Source: Cocos nucifera (Eukaryota; Streptophyta; Magnoliopsida; Arecales; Arecaceae). From it: a stretch of DNA of 64,000 bases. Position 1 is the first letter of the stretch, and the number at the start of each line of letters is the position of its first letter. A program made the position numbers and the translations under genes. The notes under the pieces are model-generated. The model was not told where the DNA came from. It was given only the letters and a program-made list of their open reading frames with translations, and ran no database searches. The stretch covers positions 1 through 64,000 of the forward strand of contig QRFJ01001909.1 in assembly GCA_006176705.1 (NCBI GenBank). Direction: 5' to 3'. Positions 34,994-47,891 of the stretch are shown in pieces.

Positions 34994-37900
34994 CTAAAGC
35001 CAATCGCCCTTATATTTTAATCCCATACAATCAAGGTGGCGATCAAACAGTTGCAGTGGTAAAGCCTTAGTGAATGGGTCTGCTATGTTGTTCTTTGTGT
35101 CCACTCGTTCTATGACTACATCTTGTCTTTCAATAATTTCTCGAACGAGATGGAAGCATCTTCAGAATGTGTTTGGATTTATGATGAGACCTTGGTTTCC
35201 TTTGCTTGAGCTACAGCTCCAGTATTATCACAGTAAAGTGGTACTGGATTCTCAATTTCAAGGAATAACACCTCAATTCAGTGATGAACTTCTTCATCCA
35301 GACAGCTTCCTTGGCGGCTTCACTTACAGCTATGTATTCTGCTTCAGTGGTTGAGTCAGCTACAGTTGGCTGCTTAGTACTCTTCCAACTTACTGCTCCA
35401 CCATTCAGAGTAAAGACATATCCTGAAATGGATTTGCTATCATCTGGGTCTGATTGAAAACTAGAATCAGAATATGCTTCTAGTTTAAGATCAGAACCAC
35501 CATATACAAGAAAAATATCTTTAGTCCTTCTTAAGTACTTAAGAATATTTTTCACAGCTTTCCAATGATCCTCTCCTAGATCAGCTTGAAATCTACTTGC
35601 AATGCCTAAAGCATAAGCAACATCAGGCCTTGTACATAACATGGCATACATTATTGATCCAACAGTCGAAGCATAAGGAATAGAACACATTCTATTTCTC
35701 TCTTCAGGATGTCTTTGGAGACATCTTTTTAGAGAGATGTATGCCTTGACTCATGGGTAAATAACCTCTTTTACTCCCATCCATACTGAATCTTTTCAGT
35801 ATTAAGTCAATGTACCTTGATTGGGACAAGCCTAGCATCCTCTTAGATCTATCTCTATAGATCTTTATTCCTAGTATATAGGATGCTTCTCCCAAATCTT
35901 TCATGGAAAACTTATTTGATAGCCATAATTTGACTGATTGTAACATTGGGATATCATTCCCAATGAGGAGTATGTCATCTACATACAGAACCAAGAAGAC
36001 TATGGTTCTCCCACTAGTTTTCTTGTACACACATGGTTCATCAACATTCTTGATAAAACCAAACTCTTTTACTATTTCATCAAAATGGATGTTCCAACTC
36101 CTTGATGCTTGCTTTAATCCATAAATGGATCTCTTAAGTTTGCATACCTGATTTGGTCTCTCATTTGACTCAAATCCTTCTGGCTGTGACATATAGACCT
36201 CCTCCTCAAGGAAACCATTAAGGAAGGCAGTCTTTACATCCATTTGCCATATTTCATAGTCGTGGTATGCTGCTATAGCAAGCATAATCCGAATAGATTT
36301 GAGCATGGCAATAGGTGAAAATGTTTCATCATAATCAATCCCCTATTTTTGCCTAAAACCCTTAGCCACCAATCTGGCCTTATAGGTTTCAATTTGACCA
36401 TCAGCTCCAATCTTTTTCTTAAAAATCCATTTGCATCCAATAGGGTTTATATCCTCTGGTGCATCCACCAAAGTCCATACTTTGTTGGTGTGCATGGATT
36501 CCATTTTGGATTGCATGGCAGCCAGCCATTTGTAAGAGTCCTTACTTTTGACTGCTTCCTGCATAGGTCAGAGGTTCGTCATTTTCAATGACTTGGGCTT
36601 CATTATTCTCAATAATGAAACCATACCTCATAGGTGTATTTCATACTCTTTTAGACCTACGGATAGGAGTTATGTGTTCTGGTTCTTTTATATGATTATA
36701 TGGTTGAAAAATTTCTATTTGTTTTTCTTGAACTTCACTAAGTTCAATATTTCTGCCACTGCCCTTTTCTAGGATAAATTCTTTTTCCATGAAAATGGCA
36801 TGCCTACTTACAAATACCTTTTGTTCAGTAGGATGGTAGAATAAATATCCTATACTATTTCTAGGATATCCTATAAATAGACATCTGTCTGATCTAGCAT
36901 CAAGTTTATGTCCAAAATTTTCTTTTGACATAAGCTGGACAACCCCATATCTTAAGATACTTAAGATTAGGTTTCTTACTTCTCCATATGTCATATGGAG
37001 TACTAGATACAGATTTAGAAGGAACTCTATTCAAGATGTAAATTGCAGTCTCCAGAGCATGACCCAGAAGGAAAATAGGTAAATTCAGTGAAGCACATCA
37101 TGGACCGTACCATATCTAATAAGGTATGATTTTTTCTTTTCGACTACACCATTTAATTATGGTGTATAAGGAGGTGTCCATTCAGAGAGAATCCCTTTAA
37201 CTTTAAGATAGTCTAGAAACTCACTAGATAAGTATTCTCCTCTCCGATCAGATCGAAGGATTTTTATACATTGTCCAGTTTGTTTTTCGACCATACTTTG
37301 ATACTCTTTAAATTTATCAAAGGCTTCTGATTTGTGTTTCATAAGATACACATATCCAAACCTAGATAAATCATCAGTGAATGTAATAAAATAAGAGTAT
37401 CCTCCTCTAGCTTGAGTTGTCATAGGACCACATACATCCGTATGTACAAGTCCTAATAACTCATTTGTCCTTTCTCTATGTCCACTAAATGGAATCTTGG
37501 TCATTTTACCCATGAGGCATGATTCACAAGTTTCCAATGATTCATAATCAAAAGGATCAAAGAACTTTTCTTTGTATAACTTGTTAATCCTAGCCTCACT
37601 AATATGACCTAATCGACAATGCCAAAGTAAAGTATTATTTATGTCATCTCTCTTACATTTTTCATTTTCATCAATATGAAATATATTATCATCCAAACAT
37701 AGAGTCAACAAACCATTGCTAAATATGCCAAAACAAATATTTTCATTAGAATATTTGATCGAGCAACCTTCGCTCGTTACATTAAGACTATAACCTTGTT
37801 TTAATAACAAGGGTATAGATATAATATTTCTAATGATCTTAGGCATATAATAATAATTTGTAAGCTCTAAGATCTTTCCATAAGGTAACTTCAATATATT

Positions 37901-38070
37901 TGTCCCTACAGCTTCTGCTTGGATAGATTCTCCTCCAGCGCCATAAAGCTTGAAGTCACCTTTCTTCAAACTCTTAATTTTTTGCAGTCCCTATAATGAT
38001 TTGTAGATATGAAAACCATGGCCGATATCTAATACACAAGAATTTGAAATGGAAGAATTTAATGATAATA
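34994..38070 (-). pseudogene. B1 pol (PR-IN-RT-RNase H), decayed
   Basis: The protease near 38030 reads LDIG where copia proteases have LDTG or LDSG (ACA to ATA likely). The GAG-pre-integrase and integrase (37157-37969, 270 codons open) have intact HHCC ligands (WHCRLGH, CESC), then RSDRRGEYLS, ending at TAA 37157-37159, the recurrent Gln codon. The Glu after it is present but a frameshift follows. The integrase C-terminal part is 36641-36994. RT: 36343-36564, a TAG, then 35704-36306 with SIYGLKQASRSWN and YVDDI at 35971-35985. RNase H is 35211-35690 with YSDSS and TTEAEY; a frameshift near 35270 precedes YCDNTGA. Stop at 34994. No env-like ORF. Confidence 0.9.
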
Positions 38071-38913
38071 TAGTATGTATCTCATACATACCTTTTGGTG
38101 CATTATTTGCACCAGACTTCACGGTTGCAAGGTAAGCCATGCAATTCCTCTTCCAATGACCTGCTTTGCCACAGTGAAAATAGGTCATTTGTTCGGAGAC
38201 CTTCTTTTCCTTTTTCTTCTTATTTATACTTCTTTTAGGATTCAACCTTCTCTTTGAACCCTTTTTGCCTACCTTCTTCTTGGAGATCCCATCCATAAGA
38301 AGAAGAGGAGCCTTATCTTTCTTGATATGGCTTTCTGCTGTCTTGAGCATATTTAACAACTCAGGCAATAAAGAATTTAGTTTGTTCATGTGATAGTTTA
38401 CAATAAACTGAGAAAATGATTCTGGGAGTGATTGCAGGATCAAATCCTGACTTAACTCTCCATCCATAACAAAACCTAATTGACTTAATCGAGTGATTAG
38501 GTCAATTACCATCAAAACATGATTTTGTACGAATGTTCTTCTATCATTCTTGCATAAAATAATTGCTTAGATATCTCATATCTAGTAGTCCTACTATGCT
38601 CTCCATAAAGCTCTTTTAGATTGAGCAATATGGACTGAGTGTCCATGCTATCATGCTGCCTCTGTAATTCATTATTCATAGAGGCAAGTATGATGCATTT
38701 GATAGTAAGAAAATCATTTTGCCACATCTTGTATGTGGACTTATCTTCATCCATGGCATCATTTTCTAATGGCTTAGGATCAGGGGCATCAAGAATATAG
38801 GAGAGTTTTTCTTAACTGAGTACTATTTTTAGGTTTCTCAACCAGTCAACATAATTTTGACCAGTCAATTTATTTGAATCCAAAATTGAACGTAATGAAA
38901 GTGAAGAAGCCAT
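38071..38913 (-). pseudogene. B1 gag, decayed
   Basis: ATG at 38913 (MASSLSLRSILDSNKL). CAA to TAA at 38812-38814 (VLS-Q-EKL), a stop absent in B2. A one-base shift near 38530 splits the frame. A Lys/Arg-rich segment at 38190-38290 precedes a zinc knuckle near 38135-38185 reading YFHCGKAGHWKRNC, with the first Cys replaced by Tyr, as in B2. The Gln at ISKQLF in B corresponds to the codon that is TGA in four Copia-A gags. Confidence 0.9.
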
Positions 38914-40005
38914 TTAATCTACATAATAAAGAACAATATATAAGCAAACAACTAATGATGACAAACATAATTAAATTAGGACTTTAATTTAATTATGTCT
39001 CCCACTAAAAATCATAACCCTCTTATTGATTTTCTTAGTGAGAAAAAAATCTTAATTCCTTATAAAAAGTCTTGTGGTTGCACAACAAATCTATTATAAG
39101 TTCAAAGGTAGGAAACTCTTTCCAATTGCATTTAATGCAACTCTCAAAAACTTTTGCCTCTAAAATATTAATAGTGTTATGTTAGCACAACAAACTTTAA
39201 TGTTTTAGTTTAAGTTGAATCCTTCATTTCTATATAGTCAAAAATGAAATATAACTACTTTTGTGGTTATACAACAAAGTAGTATATTCAAAATGCTGTA
39301 AGTATCTCAATGCACTAGATTAATATTACATCTTTTCCCATGATAGATCTTATGGTTACACAACAGAACTAATATGGTTCTGGACATAATAAAAAACTAG
39401 TATGAAGGAAGGCCTTAATGTAGTGAATATAATATTAAGCATTTCAATCTAGAATTAAATTAATCGAATCGACCAAGTAAATGGGAGAGAAATGGGAGTC
39501 CCCCAATTGCTTTCCTTAGACACCAATAAATTGGCCAGGTCAGACAATGGAACCAATTAAAAAATCATGTTCTCTTTATCAATCATGAACCAATTTTCCT
39601 AGACACCGATTGATCAATTAGACATCCTGACTGATTCAGCTATAGATTAATTACACTACAACATAATATAATTTTTCATAGAGGGATTTATAAAAGGTCT
39701 CGATGTACATACTGATTTAAATAAAACTAAATATTTAATAGCATTAATTATAATAAAATATATATATATATATCTATTAACATGTATAATTATTCTAGGA
39801 CAACCATCATTATATAGTGAATACTTTCCGCAATATCAGGGCAACCTTTATAGAATAATATATACAACATAATCTCATTATGATAAGTAAAAGAATACGA
39901 TCTCATCATATAAATAAAAACATGCTAAAAATATTATATCATATTTTTTCATTTATGCCATTATGCTATAAGCAAAACATTATATGATTTAACCTAATAA
40001 GGCCT
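38914..40005 (-). other. B1 5' untranslated leader
   Basis: 1.09 kb, no gene. Carries four copies of a TTGTGGTTACACAACA-like motif (separate entry) and an (AT)n run at 39758-39773. Confidence 0.8.
39072..39365 (-). repeat. Four-fold hairpin motif in B1 leader
   Basis: Copies at 39072-39087, 39177-39192, 39261-39276 and 39350-39365, spaced about 85-105 bases, consensus TTGTGGTTACACAACA on the plus strand. Each can form a short stem TTGTG/CACAA; in the transcript sense it reads TGTTGTGTAACCACAA. All four recur in B2. Confidence 0.75.
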
Positions 40006-40017
40006 GCTCTGATACCA
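40006..40017 (-). other. B1 primer-binding site
   Basis: The minus strand reads TGGTATCAGAGC, intact iMet site, 1 base from the LTR end. Confidence 0.92.
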
Positions 40018-40018
40018 C

Positions 40019-42484
40019 TGATTGGTTTGGTGTACAGGGCGGAAGCATGGATTTCAAAGCAAAAACATGAAATCAAATAAACCAAACCCGAACACTAGGA
40101 CCACCTCATTAGCAATTAACTCATATAACTTGCATTTGTAACATAAAAGAAAGTATTAGAACATACCTCTTATTACTAAATCCTAAATTGACCCTGATCA
40201 TCAGTAGCAGTCCGTCAGGGTTTCCACCAGGTGCCCACGTGTTCACCCTCCAACATTGATCCACATAGAGACTTGATCAAGACACCAGCATTTCTAATTT
40301 ATATAATTAAAGTTCTAATAATAAGAACTTTAATTATAGGGGCAAGACCTTCTTAAGCATTTATGTCACCTTCCTTGCATCTCCTTATCTATTTTTCTTT
40401 TTCTTTTATCTTCTTAATTTTCCTTCCTAATCTTAGTCTTAAGATGACTTCTTGTCCCTATTATGATAAGGTCTAGATAAGAGAAGGGAAGAAAGAAAAT
40501 TGAACAAAAAAGAACTCTTGTAAGAAAGAAAAGATAATGTTCACACACTCTCGGACTCTTGATGTGCACCCTTATTTATAATGTACGTAGGGGTGCCATC
40601 TAAAAATCTCATGCCCTTCCCATAACAATATCTCATGCCCCATCATCAAATCTCACACCCATATAAATTTTACACCATTTAAAATTATGTAAACTTAGTC
40701 CAAGAGGTGCCTTAAAATAGAAGGACTCTTCGGACTAATTCTATATAGTTTTTTTATGAAGAGTCATGATGCATAAATATATGGCACCATAATTCAAAGG
40801 TTTGGATTAGATTAGATGGCCATCTAATGGCTCTTAAAGGGATGCCCATTCATTAAGAAGGCATGGAGATGTACTTTGAATAGTCAAAGTCCCAAGAGGC
40901 ATAAAGAAGAAGTGGGCAGTAAGGAGTCCAAGGCGGCGAGGACTCTTGGGCGACAAAACATCTTGGGCGAAAAGAAAAAAGAGAATTTTATCTGCAGAAG
41001 GACTCTTCTATGCCCCATATCTGATGTCCATGCCAATATAAAAATTTACGTGACATAACAATATAGGAAAAGTCAAAGAAGGTACGCACCAACTTATTCA
41101 ATGCGCCAAAGAGTCCTTTGCGCATGAAAGACCTTCCATGCGCATGAGAGAGACTCTCTGGCATGTGGGATGTAGGTATGTGGCATCCAATCTGAAGCCC
41201 AATCAATCTAGGTTAATCCAACTCAAGACCAAATCCTATTTGGCTCAAATCGGATCTTAATTTGCCCAAATCGAAAGCTGATTCGAATTCAATTCGAAAC
41301 CAGGTGCTAAGGTTTGCTACATGTGCTAGCATGTTCATCTTGCAAACATGGTCTAAACCAAATAGACCCTTAATCAACTCTCTTTGTGTGTGACCCATTG
41401 GGTTCCACATCTAACCAGTAGTGAGTCAGGATGTGATTTGACCTAATCTGGTTAGAACTCAACCAAACTGATTTAGGTCAAAACTAGCCAACCCAATTTG
41501 ACTTAATTTAGAACACTTTCTAATTTAATGATCAAATTAAAATTTTAACCTGATCGAACCCACAAGACATGATTGACATCTAGCAACGTATCATGACTAC
41601 CCAAAAGATGTAAAATTTTGATGGAAATATCAAAAATATCCTTTAGTGACAATTACCATGCAACTAGATCCTTCGATCTTCCTGCATCCTGAATATGACT
41701 CTAGGTATGGAAATATGTCAACGCTAATATCATATTCATTTCTCTTTCAATCTTATGATAATAATTCATTTAATGAAACTTTAGAAATGATTTCTAATTT
41801 TCATCATGCTTTGATCAAAGTCTTCCTGAATCATTATTTGTTTGAAGTAGGTAGGTTGCTATTTTCTCTTACCAGGAGAGATCGATTCCACGTTAACCTA
41901 CTCACAACCTTCATATATAATCTACCATATCTAGATCATCCCATACATAACTGAGTCATGAATGAGTTTGAACCAAAATATGGATTTATATATATAAGAT
42001 TCTATGGTAGTTTTAGGTCAAAGGATTACATGCACAAATTCCACTTTGAGAACCATCTATTGACATGTAGATAAGACTCCATTAGATATTCTCAATTTGG
42101 ATTAATTCAGTGAACTAATTCTCTAATGAGCACCCACATTCTTGTATTAGTGTCATACATAAGTTATTGTGAGATCAATCACCCTCTTAATCGAGCATAC
42201 AAAGAATGTGCTAGTCTTACCAAAAATATTGATCCCTAGCTCAATGTCCCATCAACTAGGAATATTTAAATTAGAATTTTAAGATTTTAGGTCTCACTAG
42301 TATAATCTCATCATAATCCTAAAACCATAGCCCTAATTTATAGGGTTCATCATAATCTTTAATAAATAATAAGACACTGCATATGATGAAATAAATGCTG
42401 TTATTTATTAAAAATGTCATTACATGAGTCTGGAAGATAAAGAATATCTCAAAAATAAATTATCTTGAGGGCATATTCCTTTCA
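40019..42484 (-). repeat. B1 5' LTR, 2466 bp
   Basis: On the plus strand from TGATTGGTTTGG to ATTCCTTTCA. TATA-like sequence at 40571-40580. It is unrelated in sequence to the Copia-A LTR apart from AT-richness. Confidence 0.92.
40571..40580 (-). promoter_or_regulatory. Copia-B LTR TATA box (B1)
   Basis: The minus strand reads TATAAATAAG. Conserved at 51318-51327 and 61129-61138 in B2. Confidence 0.62.
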
Positions 42485-43928
42485 GGAACATACCCTCTTC
42501 GACTATCATCTAGTTTAGACTTAGTATTAAAAGACTGTTATTATGTGCCTGTAGCAAGCAGGAATTTGATTTCTGTTTCTTACCTTGCATTAGAAGGCTA
42601 TGTAATTAGTTTTCTTAAGGACCATTGTAACATTCTTTATGAAAGAAATAAAATTGCAAATGGTTTCCTTATTAACGATCTTTATCAGTTACATGTTGAT
42701 GTATCTATTTTTAATTTTGAGCAAAAAGTAAATGCCATAAAATCAAAACGTCCTAAGGATAGTCCGAATGATAGGTATCTATGGCACCTAAGATTAGGTC
42801 ATATATAGAAGATAGGGTTAACAAATTGGAGAAAACCAAATTATTGAGTCCGTTGACTTCCGAGTCATATCCAATTTGTGAATCCTATCTTCATGGCAAA
42901 ATGACTAAGCTCCCTTTTGTAGGACATGGGGAAAGGGCCACGGATCTTCTTGCCCTAGTACATACAGATGTATGCGGCCCATTTGATGTGCCAGCTAGAG
43001 ATAATTTAGTCTACTTCATAACCTTTATCGATGATTTATCTAGGTATGGGTATGTGTATCTTATGAGACATAAGTCTGAAGCATTTAAAAAGTTCAAAGA
43101 ATTCAGATATAAAGTAGAAAAGCAAATTGGAAAACCCATTAAGGTTCTTCGATCAGATCGAGGAGGTGAATACCTTAGTCAGAAATTTCTGGACTATCTC
43201 AAAAAAAATGGCATAGTCTCTCAATGGACTCCACCAGGAACACCATCAACTCAACGAGATTTTAGAATGGAGGAATCGGACTCTATTAGATATGGTCTGA
43301 TCCATGATGAGCTTCACAGACCTCCCTGATTTTCTTTAGGAATACTGCTTGTTAACTGAAATATACTTATCGAATAGGGTTCCTTCTAAAACCATTCCTA
43401 CCACACCATATGAAATATGGCATGGTAAGAAATCAAGTCTGAGTCATCTTAGAATTTGGGAATGTCCGGCTCATATCAAAAGACAACAAGTGGACAAGTT
43501 AGACTTTATGTCCTTTAGAGCTTGATTCATAGGATATCCTAAAGAGTCATTAGGATATTATTTCTACATTCCAAAAGATCATAATGTGATTGTGAGTCGA
43601 CATGCCATCTATTCTTGAAAAATAATTTATTTAAGATAGCGGCATTGGAAAGCAGATCAAGCTCGATGAAAAAGTCTCACAAGAGAAACGAGCTAAGGAC
43701 CAAATGGAATCAAATCAGGTTAAGCCAATCCATACACTACCTCCTCCACCTCGTAGATTGGAAAGGATTTTTCATCCCCTTGAGAGGTACTTAGGTACTA
43801 TTTCAGAGGATGTAGAAAAAATTTTCCTCATAGGTAATGGGGTTCATGGTGATGATCCCAAAACCTATAATGAGGTGATATCAGATATCGACTCTGAGAA
43901 ATGGTTAGAGATAATGAAGTCAGAAATT
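42485..43928 (+). pseudogene. Copia-A pol fragment downstream of B1
   Basis: Integrase to RT start of the Copia-A element into which Copia-B inserted. Begins at ACATACCCTCTTCGAC, the point equivalent to E3 16761. The His ligands WHLRLGH are present, then a small deletion gives a TAG and frameshift after GHI. Cysteines read CESY. A one-base insertion at the conserved Gln (about 43245) shifts the frame before Glu. The linker and first RT codons run to about 43928, where the sequence jumps into an LTR near its TATA box. The rest of RT, RNase H and the first part of the 3' LTR are deleted. Confidence 0.87.
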
Positions 43929-44578
43929 GGAGGGAAGAGGAGATTGGATCACGCTTTAGTCTATAAAAGAACCCTGCCCAACTCAGATTTCTATAGCAAT
44001 TCAATTATAGAACCCTCACGCACAAGGTCCTCCTCTCCCTCCTCTCCATGCCATAGTTCTCTTCTCTTCCCCTTGCCTCCACATCCAAAAGAGCTCACAC
44101 AGTTTGACGCTTGGTATGGTGCGATTTGCAATCAAACACAAAGATATAGGGGCTGGAATCCCAAAATAGTAAGAAGGCAGGTTGCTGGCTGCTATCATAG
44201 ATGACTGCTCATCCTCAAAAGAGTTTTGAAGATCCTCCCAGATCAATTCAGATCTGGATTTTGGAGGTATGATGAGAAGAAGAGGATCTCTAGATCTCAA
44301 CCTGAGTGGATTACCGTAGAGGCAGGCGCTTTGCGTGGCTAAGGATCCAGAACCTTCCGCTGCAAACAGGACATCAACAGGGTAATTAGGATTACCCAGA
44401 TCAGGTAAATTAAATTTAATTTAATTTATCTTTTTAATTTTATTTTATTAAAATAATAAGAATCAGATCTGAAACATATCAAGATCTGATTGGAATCAAG
44501 AGAAAAAGTTTTGAAATATATCTCTTGATCTGATCAGATCTAAACGAATCTGGACCGGGAAATCAGGATTTCCCTTCA
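43929..44578 (+). repeat. Copia-A type I LTR, 3' part
   Basis: Starts just upstream of a TATA-like TATAAAAG (43962-43969) and ends CCCTTCA. Probably the remains of the 3' LTR of the element whose pol ends at 43928, joined by an internal deletion. Confidence 0.82.
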
Positions 44579-45517
44579 TTAGTGTCTGTGATACATCCCT
44601 TGAGTTAATGATAATGATAATTCATATTTTGAAGAGTTGAAAATATAAGACATAAATTTTTATTTATTAACTCATAAAATTCTTCTGACCGTAGGATCAT
44701 CATGAGGATGGTGATTGATTCGAAAGATTGGTGTACAATCACTTCTTCATAGTAGATAAGGCTTGAGTCTATGGTGTAGAGACATCGAAGCAAGAGTATA
44801 GATACTCATTAGAGAATGAGGGCACTGATCGTGACCACCTCGAGCAGTCATAAGAAAGTCTACCTTCTTGTCGATGACTGACCGAACTGCAATGGCTGTG
44901 TCTGTTCTTTGACTTGAGGTGCATCGGTTAGTTCACCTGAGGATGTTATACGTTTGACAACACCATGCATCGAATCTCCTAGCCATTCAAAATTCTGAGG
45001 TGTATGTGGCTATTAGCATGTTCGTTTTGTAGGAATTGGATTGCACCAAGAGATATCTATCTACCTTGGTGGATGAGGAGCAGCCCTATGATGATCATGA
45101 GAATCAAGTCCATAAGCCCATGGCCATGGCAGAGTGAAATAATAGAAAGAGTTTTTATTAAGGTTTTCACATCGGACTTGAATCGAATGATTAAATCATA
45201 TGACAGAAATTAGGGTTTGATGAGTTCACCTTAACCCTAATCTGATTGAGGCTCAAGATGGAAGAACTTAATCACACAAGTAGCTACACCAAGAGGATCA
45301 TTTTCAGTTTTGATGGATTGCCACTATATACTGCTTGATGTGGTGGATTTTGGGAGCAATTAGAATGATTTAGATGATCGATCATTATAGTTGTCTGAGT
45401 CAGAAGAGTTCTAATCCATCGAAAGGAGTTTCAATGATGGAGATCATGACATATCCCATTACCATGCATAATCGAACCTAACTGGGTAACACAAATAATG
45501 GTTTGGATCTGCATATC
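44579..45517 (+). repeat. Copia-A LTR, 5' part lacking its first ~110 bases
   Basis: Begins TTAGTGTCTGTGATAC (compare 25034) and runs about 940 bases until the E6 LTR start interrupts it. Contains many single-base indels against other copies. Confidence 0.82.
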
Positions 45518-47877
45518 TATTAGATATGGGAGCCCTAGAAGCCAAAATTGGCTGACACTTATAATACACTTCTAGGAGCAAAATTATAATTTTGACTATA
45601 AATAATAAAATTGGTTATCTTCTATCACATATATGTATTTAGTGTCTGTGATACATTCCTTGAGTTAATGGTAATGATAATTCTTATTTTCAAGAGTTGA
45701 AAATTTAAGACAAGAATTTTCATTATTAACTCATAAAATGCTCCTGACCGTACGATCATCATGAGGATGGTGATTGATTTAAAAGGTTAGTGTACAATCA
45801 CTCTTTATAATAGATGAGTCTTGGAGTCTAATGAATGTAAAAATACCTGATGCGAGAGTATAGGTACTATTAGAGAATGAGGGCACATGGCGTGACCACT
45901 CGAGTAGTCATTAAGAAAGTCACTTCTCATCGATGACTGATCAAAAGCTGTGGTGTGTCTGGTTCTTGACTTGAGGTGCATCGGTAGTTCACCTTGATGG
46001 TGTTATAATTTGACTACACCATGACTCGATCTCCTAGCCATTCGGAACCCTGAGGTGTACGTTGGCTATAGCATGTTCATTGTATGAATTGAATTGCACC
46101 AAGATTGGAATCGTATCTACCTCGGTGGATGAGGAGCAACCCTATGATGATCATGAGAATCAAGTCCATAAGCCCATGGCCAGGCTTGAGAGTGAATAAT
46201 AGAAAGAGTTTCTATTAAGCGTCTTTCACATCGAAACTTGAATCGAATGATTAAATCATATGATAGAAATTTGGGTTTGACGAGTTTACCTTAACCCTAA
46301 TTTGATCGGGGCTCAAGATAGAAGAACATAATCACACAAGTAGCTACACCGAGAGGTTCATTTTCTATTTTGATTGGTTGCCACCATATACTGCTAGGTG
46401 TCACTCATGGATTTTGGGAGCAATTAGAATGATTTAGATAATCGATCATTCTAGTTGTCTGAATCAAAAGAGTTTTGATCTATCGAAAGAAGTTTCGATG
46501 ATGTCGATGATAGACATCATGACATATCCCATTACCATATAGAACTAAACCTAACTGGATTAGACAAACAAAGGTTTGGGTCTAGATATCATCAATTGAA
46601 CTAACCTAGTTCAATTGATTTGAATTAGATTCAATTAGGTTCTCAAGAAAATCGTGCTAGCACATGATTAGAGCCTAACAATTCTCCTTTTTCTATCATT
46701 AAAAGTTGTCTCGACTGAGCCAAATGAGTTTGTGCTCACTCAGGTATCTTTATCTAGTTTGACTAGAGCTTGTCTAGATTAGGAAAGGATTGTTTTAATT
46801 TATGAGATAAATTTAAGACAACACCTACCTTTTTTCATCACCTGCTAATTCATGTCCTTTGACTTTGGTCAAATATTGATCTTTGACCCTTGGACATCTG
46901 CCCATGTGTCATGCACTTATTGGAGAGCAGATAGGGGCTTGTCCCCTACTTGAAAATTGAAAAGGAGGAGGCACACACCTAGGATGGCATGCACCCATGG
47001 ATAGGGATGCCCGGAGTCTAGGTGTGTGCCCATGGATAGGGCATGCCCGCGAGTCCAATTACGGAATGACTATCCAGAGTTGCTTGTGTGGATTCAAACT
47101 AGGTGACCCTCAGCCTATAGACTTGACTAGTCTTAGGTGCCACTATAGGAGAGATCTGTGGGTCTTCTATCTGATTGGAATCAGCATGATGTCATCACAC
47201 CAATTAGATTTAGATCTGATTACAATGAGCAAGGCAATGTATTGGCCGAGGTAGTGATGTGGCACTGCATGGCGCAGTAGGTCGTTCATATAGTAAGACC
47301 TATCTGCCACCAACTTTATTAAAAGACTTCTCTTTTAGCCATGCCCCAAGGCTATCCCTCTCTTTTCTTCATGTCACCTTCAGGCCATCTCTCTCCTCTC
47401 CATGTCCAAGAGGTAGCTGGGCTTCAAATTAGTGCTGCGATTCAGCAAGAAAAGGGCTGACGAGAAAGGAAGAAGGCAGCACTACTGCAGAGACAACTGC
47501 TGACCTTCAAAAGAAGTTTTGAAGATCCTCCAAATCAGCTCTAGATCTAATTTTTAGAGATGAGATAGAGAAGTAGAAGATCATCAGATCCAGCCCGAGT
47601 GGATATCGGTAGAGGTCAGGCGCTTGCATGGCTAGATCTAGAACCTTAGGCAATCAACAAGATCATTAATGGATAATCAGATTACCCATATCAAGGTAAA
47701 ACTAATTTAGATTTAATTTAATTTAATTTTCTTATTTATCATATCATAAAATTAGATTTGAAAAATGTTAGATCTGATTAGGATCTAAGAGAAAATTTTT
47801 GAAATATGCCTCACGATCCAATCAGATCTGAATGAACTTGACCCCGAGAAATCAGGATTTTTCTTCAACTGGTATCA
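45518..47877 (+). repeat. E6 5' LTR (Copia-A type II), 2360 bp
   Basis: Starts TATTAGATATGGG (TG decayed to TA) and ends TTTCTTCA. Type II by the 46900-47060 segment. The stretch up to about 47300 has an unusual number of 1-2 base indels and the TATA box is disrupted (about 47288). Confidence 0.88.
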
Positions 47878-47879
47878 GA

Positions 47880-47891
47880 GCCAGGTTCTTA
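47880..47891 (+). other. E6 primer-binding site
   Basis: TGGTATCAGAGC, intact, 2 bases after the LTR end. Confidence 0.92.

Larger units (their letters stand above)
33841..42484 (-). mobile_element. Copia-B element B1 (3' LTR truncated)
   Basis: Minus-strand Ty1/copia element: 5' LTR 40019-42484, primer-binding site, leader, gag, pol, polypurine tract and the first 1134 bases of the 3' LTR. The rest of the 3' LTR is cut by the solo Copia-A LTR and the gap. The upper border meets Copia-A pol at GGAAC (42485), identical to the border of B2, so B1 and B2 are duplicate copies of one insertion. Confidence 0.92.
33722..43429 (+). repeat. Duplicated block, copy 1 (of 54271-64000)
   Basis: Directly repeated with offset 20549 at the start. 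Contains the tail of a solo Copia-A LTR, most of a Copia-B element and the start of the interrupted Copia-A pol, in the same order and with the same junctions as 54271-64000. By eye the copies differ by roughly one to a few percent, including several 1-base indels. The right limit beyond 43429 cannot be tested because copy 2 reaches the window end. Confidence 0.92.

Noticed and set aside
39758..39773. (AT)n run as an origin or regulatory element
   Set aside because: A short microsatellite of 16 bases present in both Copia-B leaders (also 60312-60327). Nothing else supports a function.
40876..41410. Open frames inside the Copia-B LTR (40876-41058, 40988-41206, 41213-41410)
   Set aside because: Short, in LTR DNA, on mixed strands and altered by small indels between B1 and B2. 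No domain recognisable.
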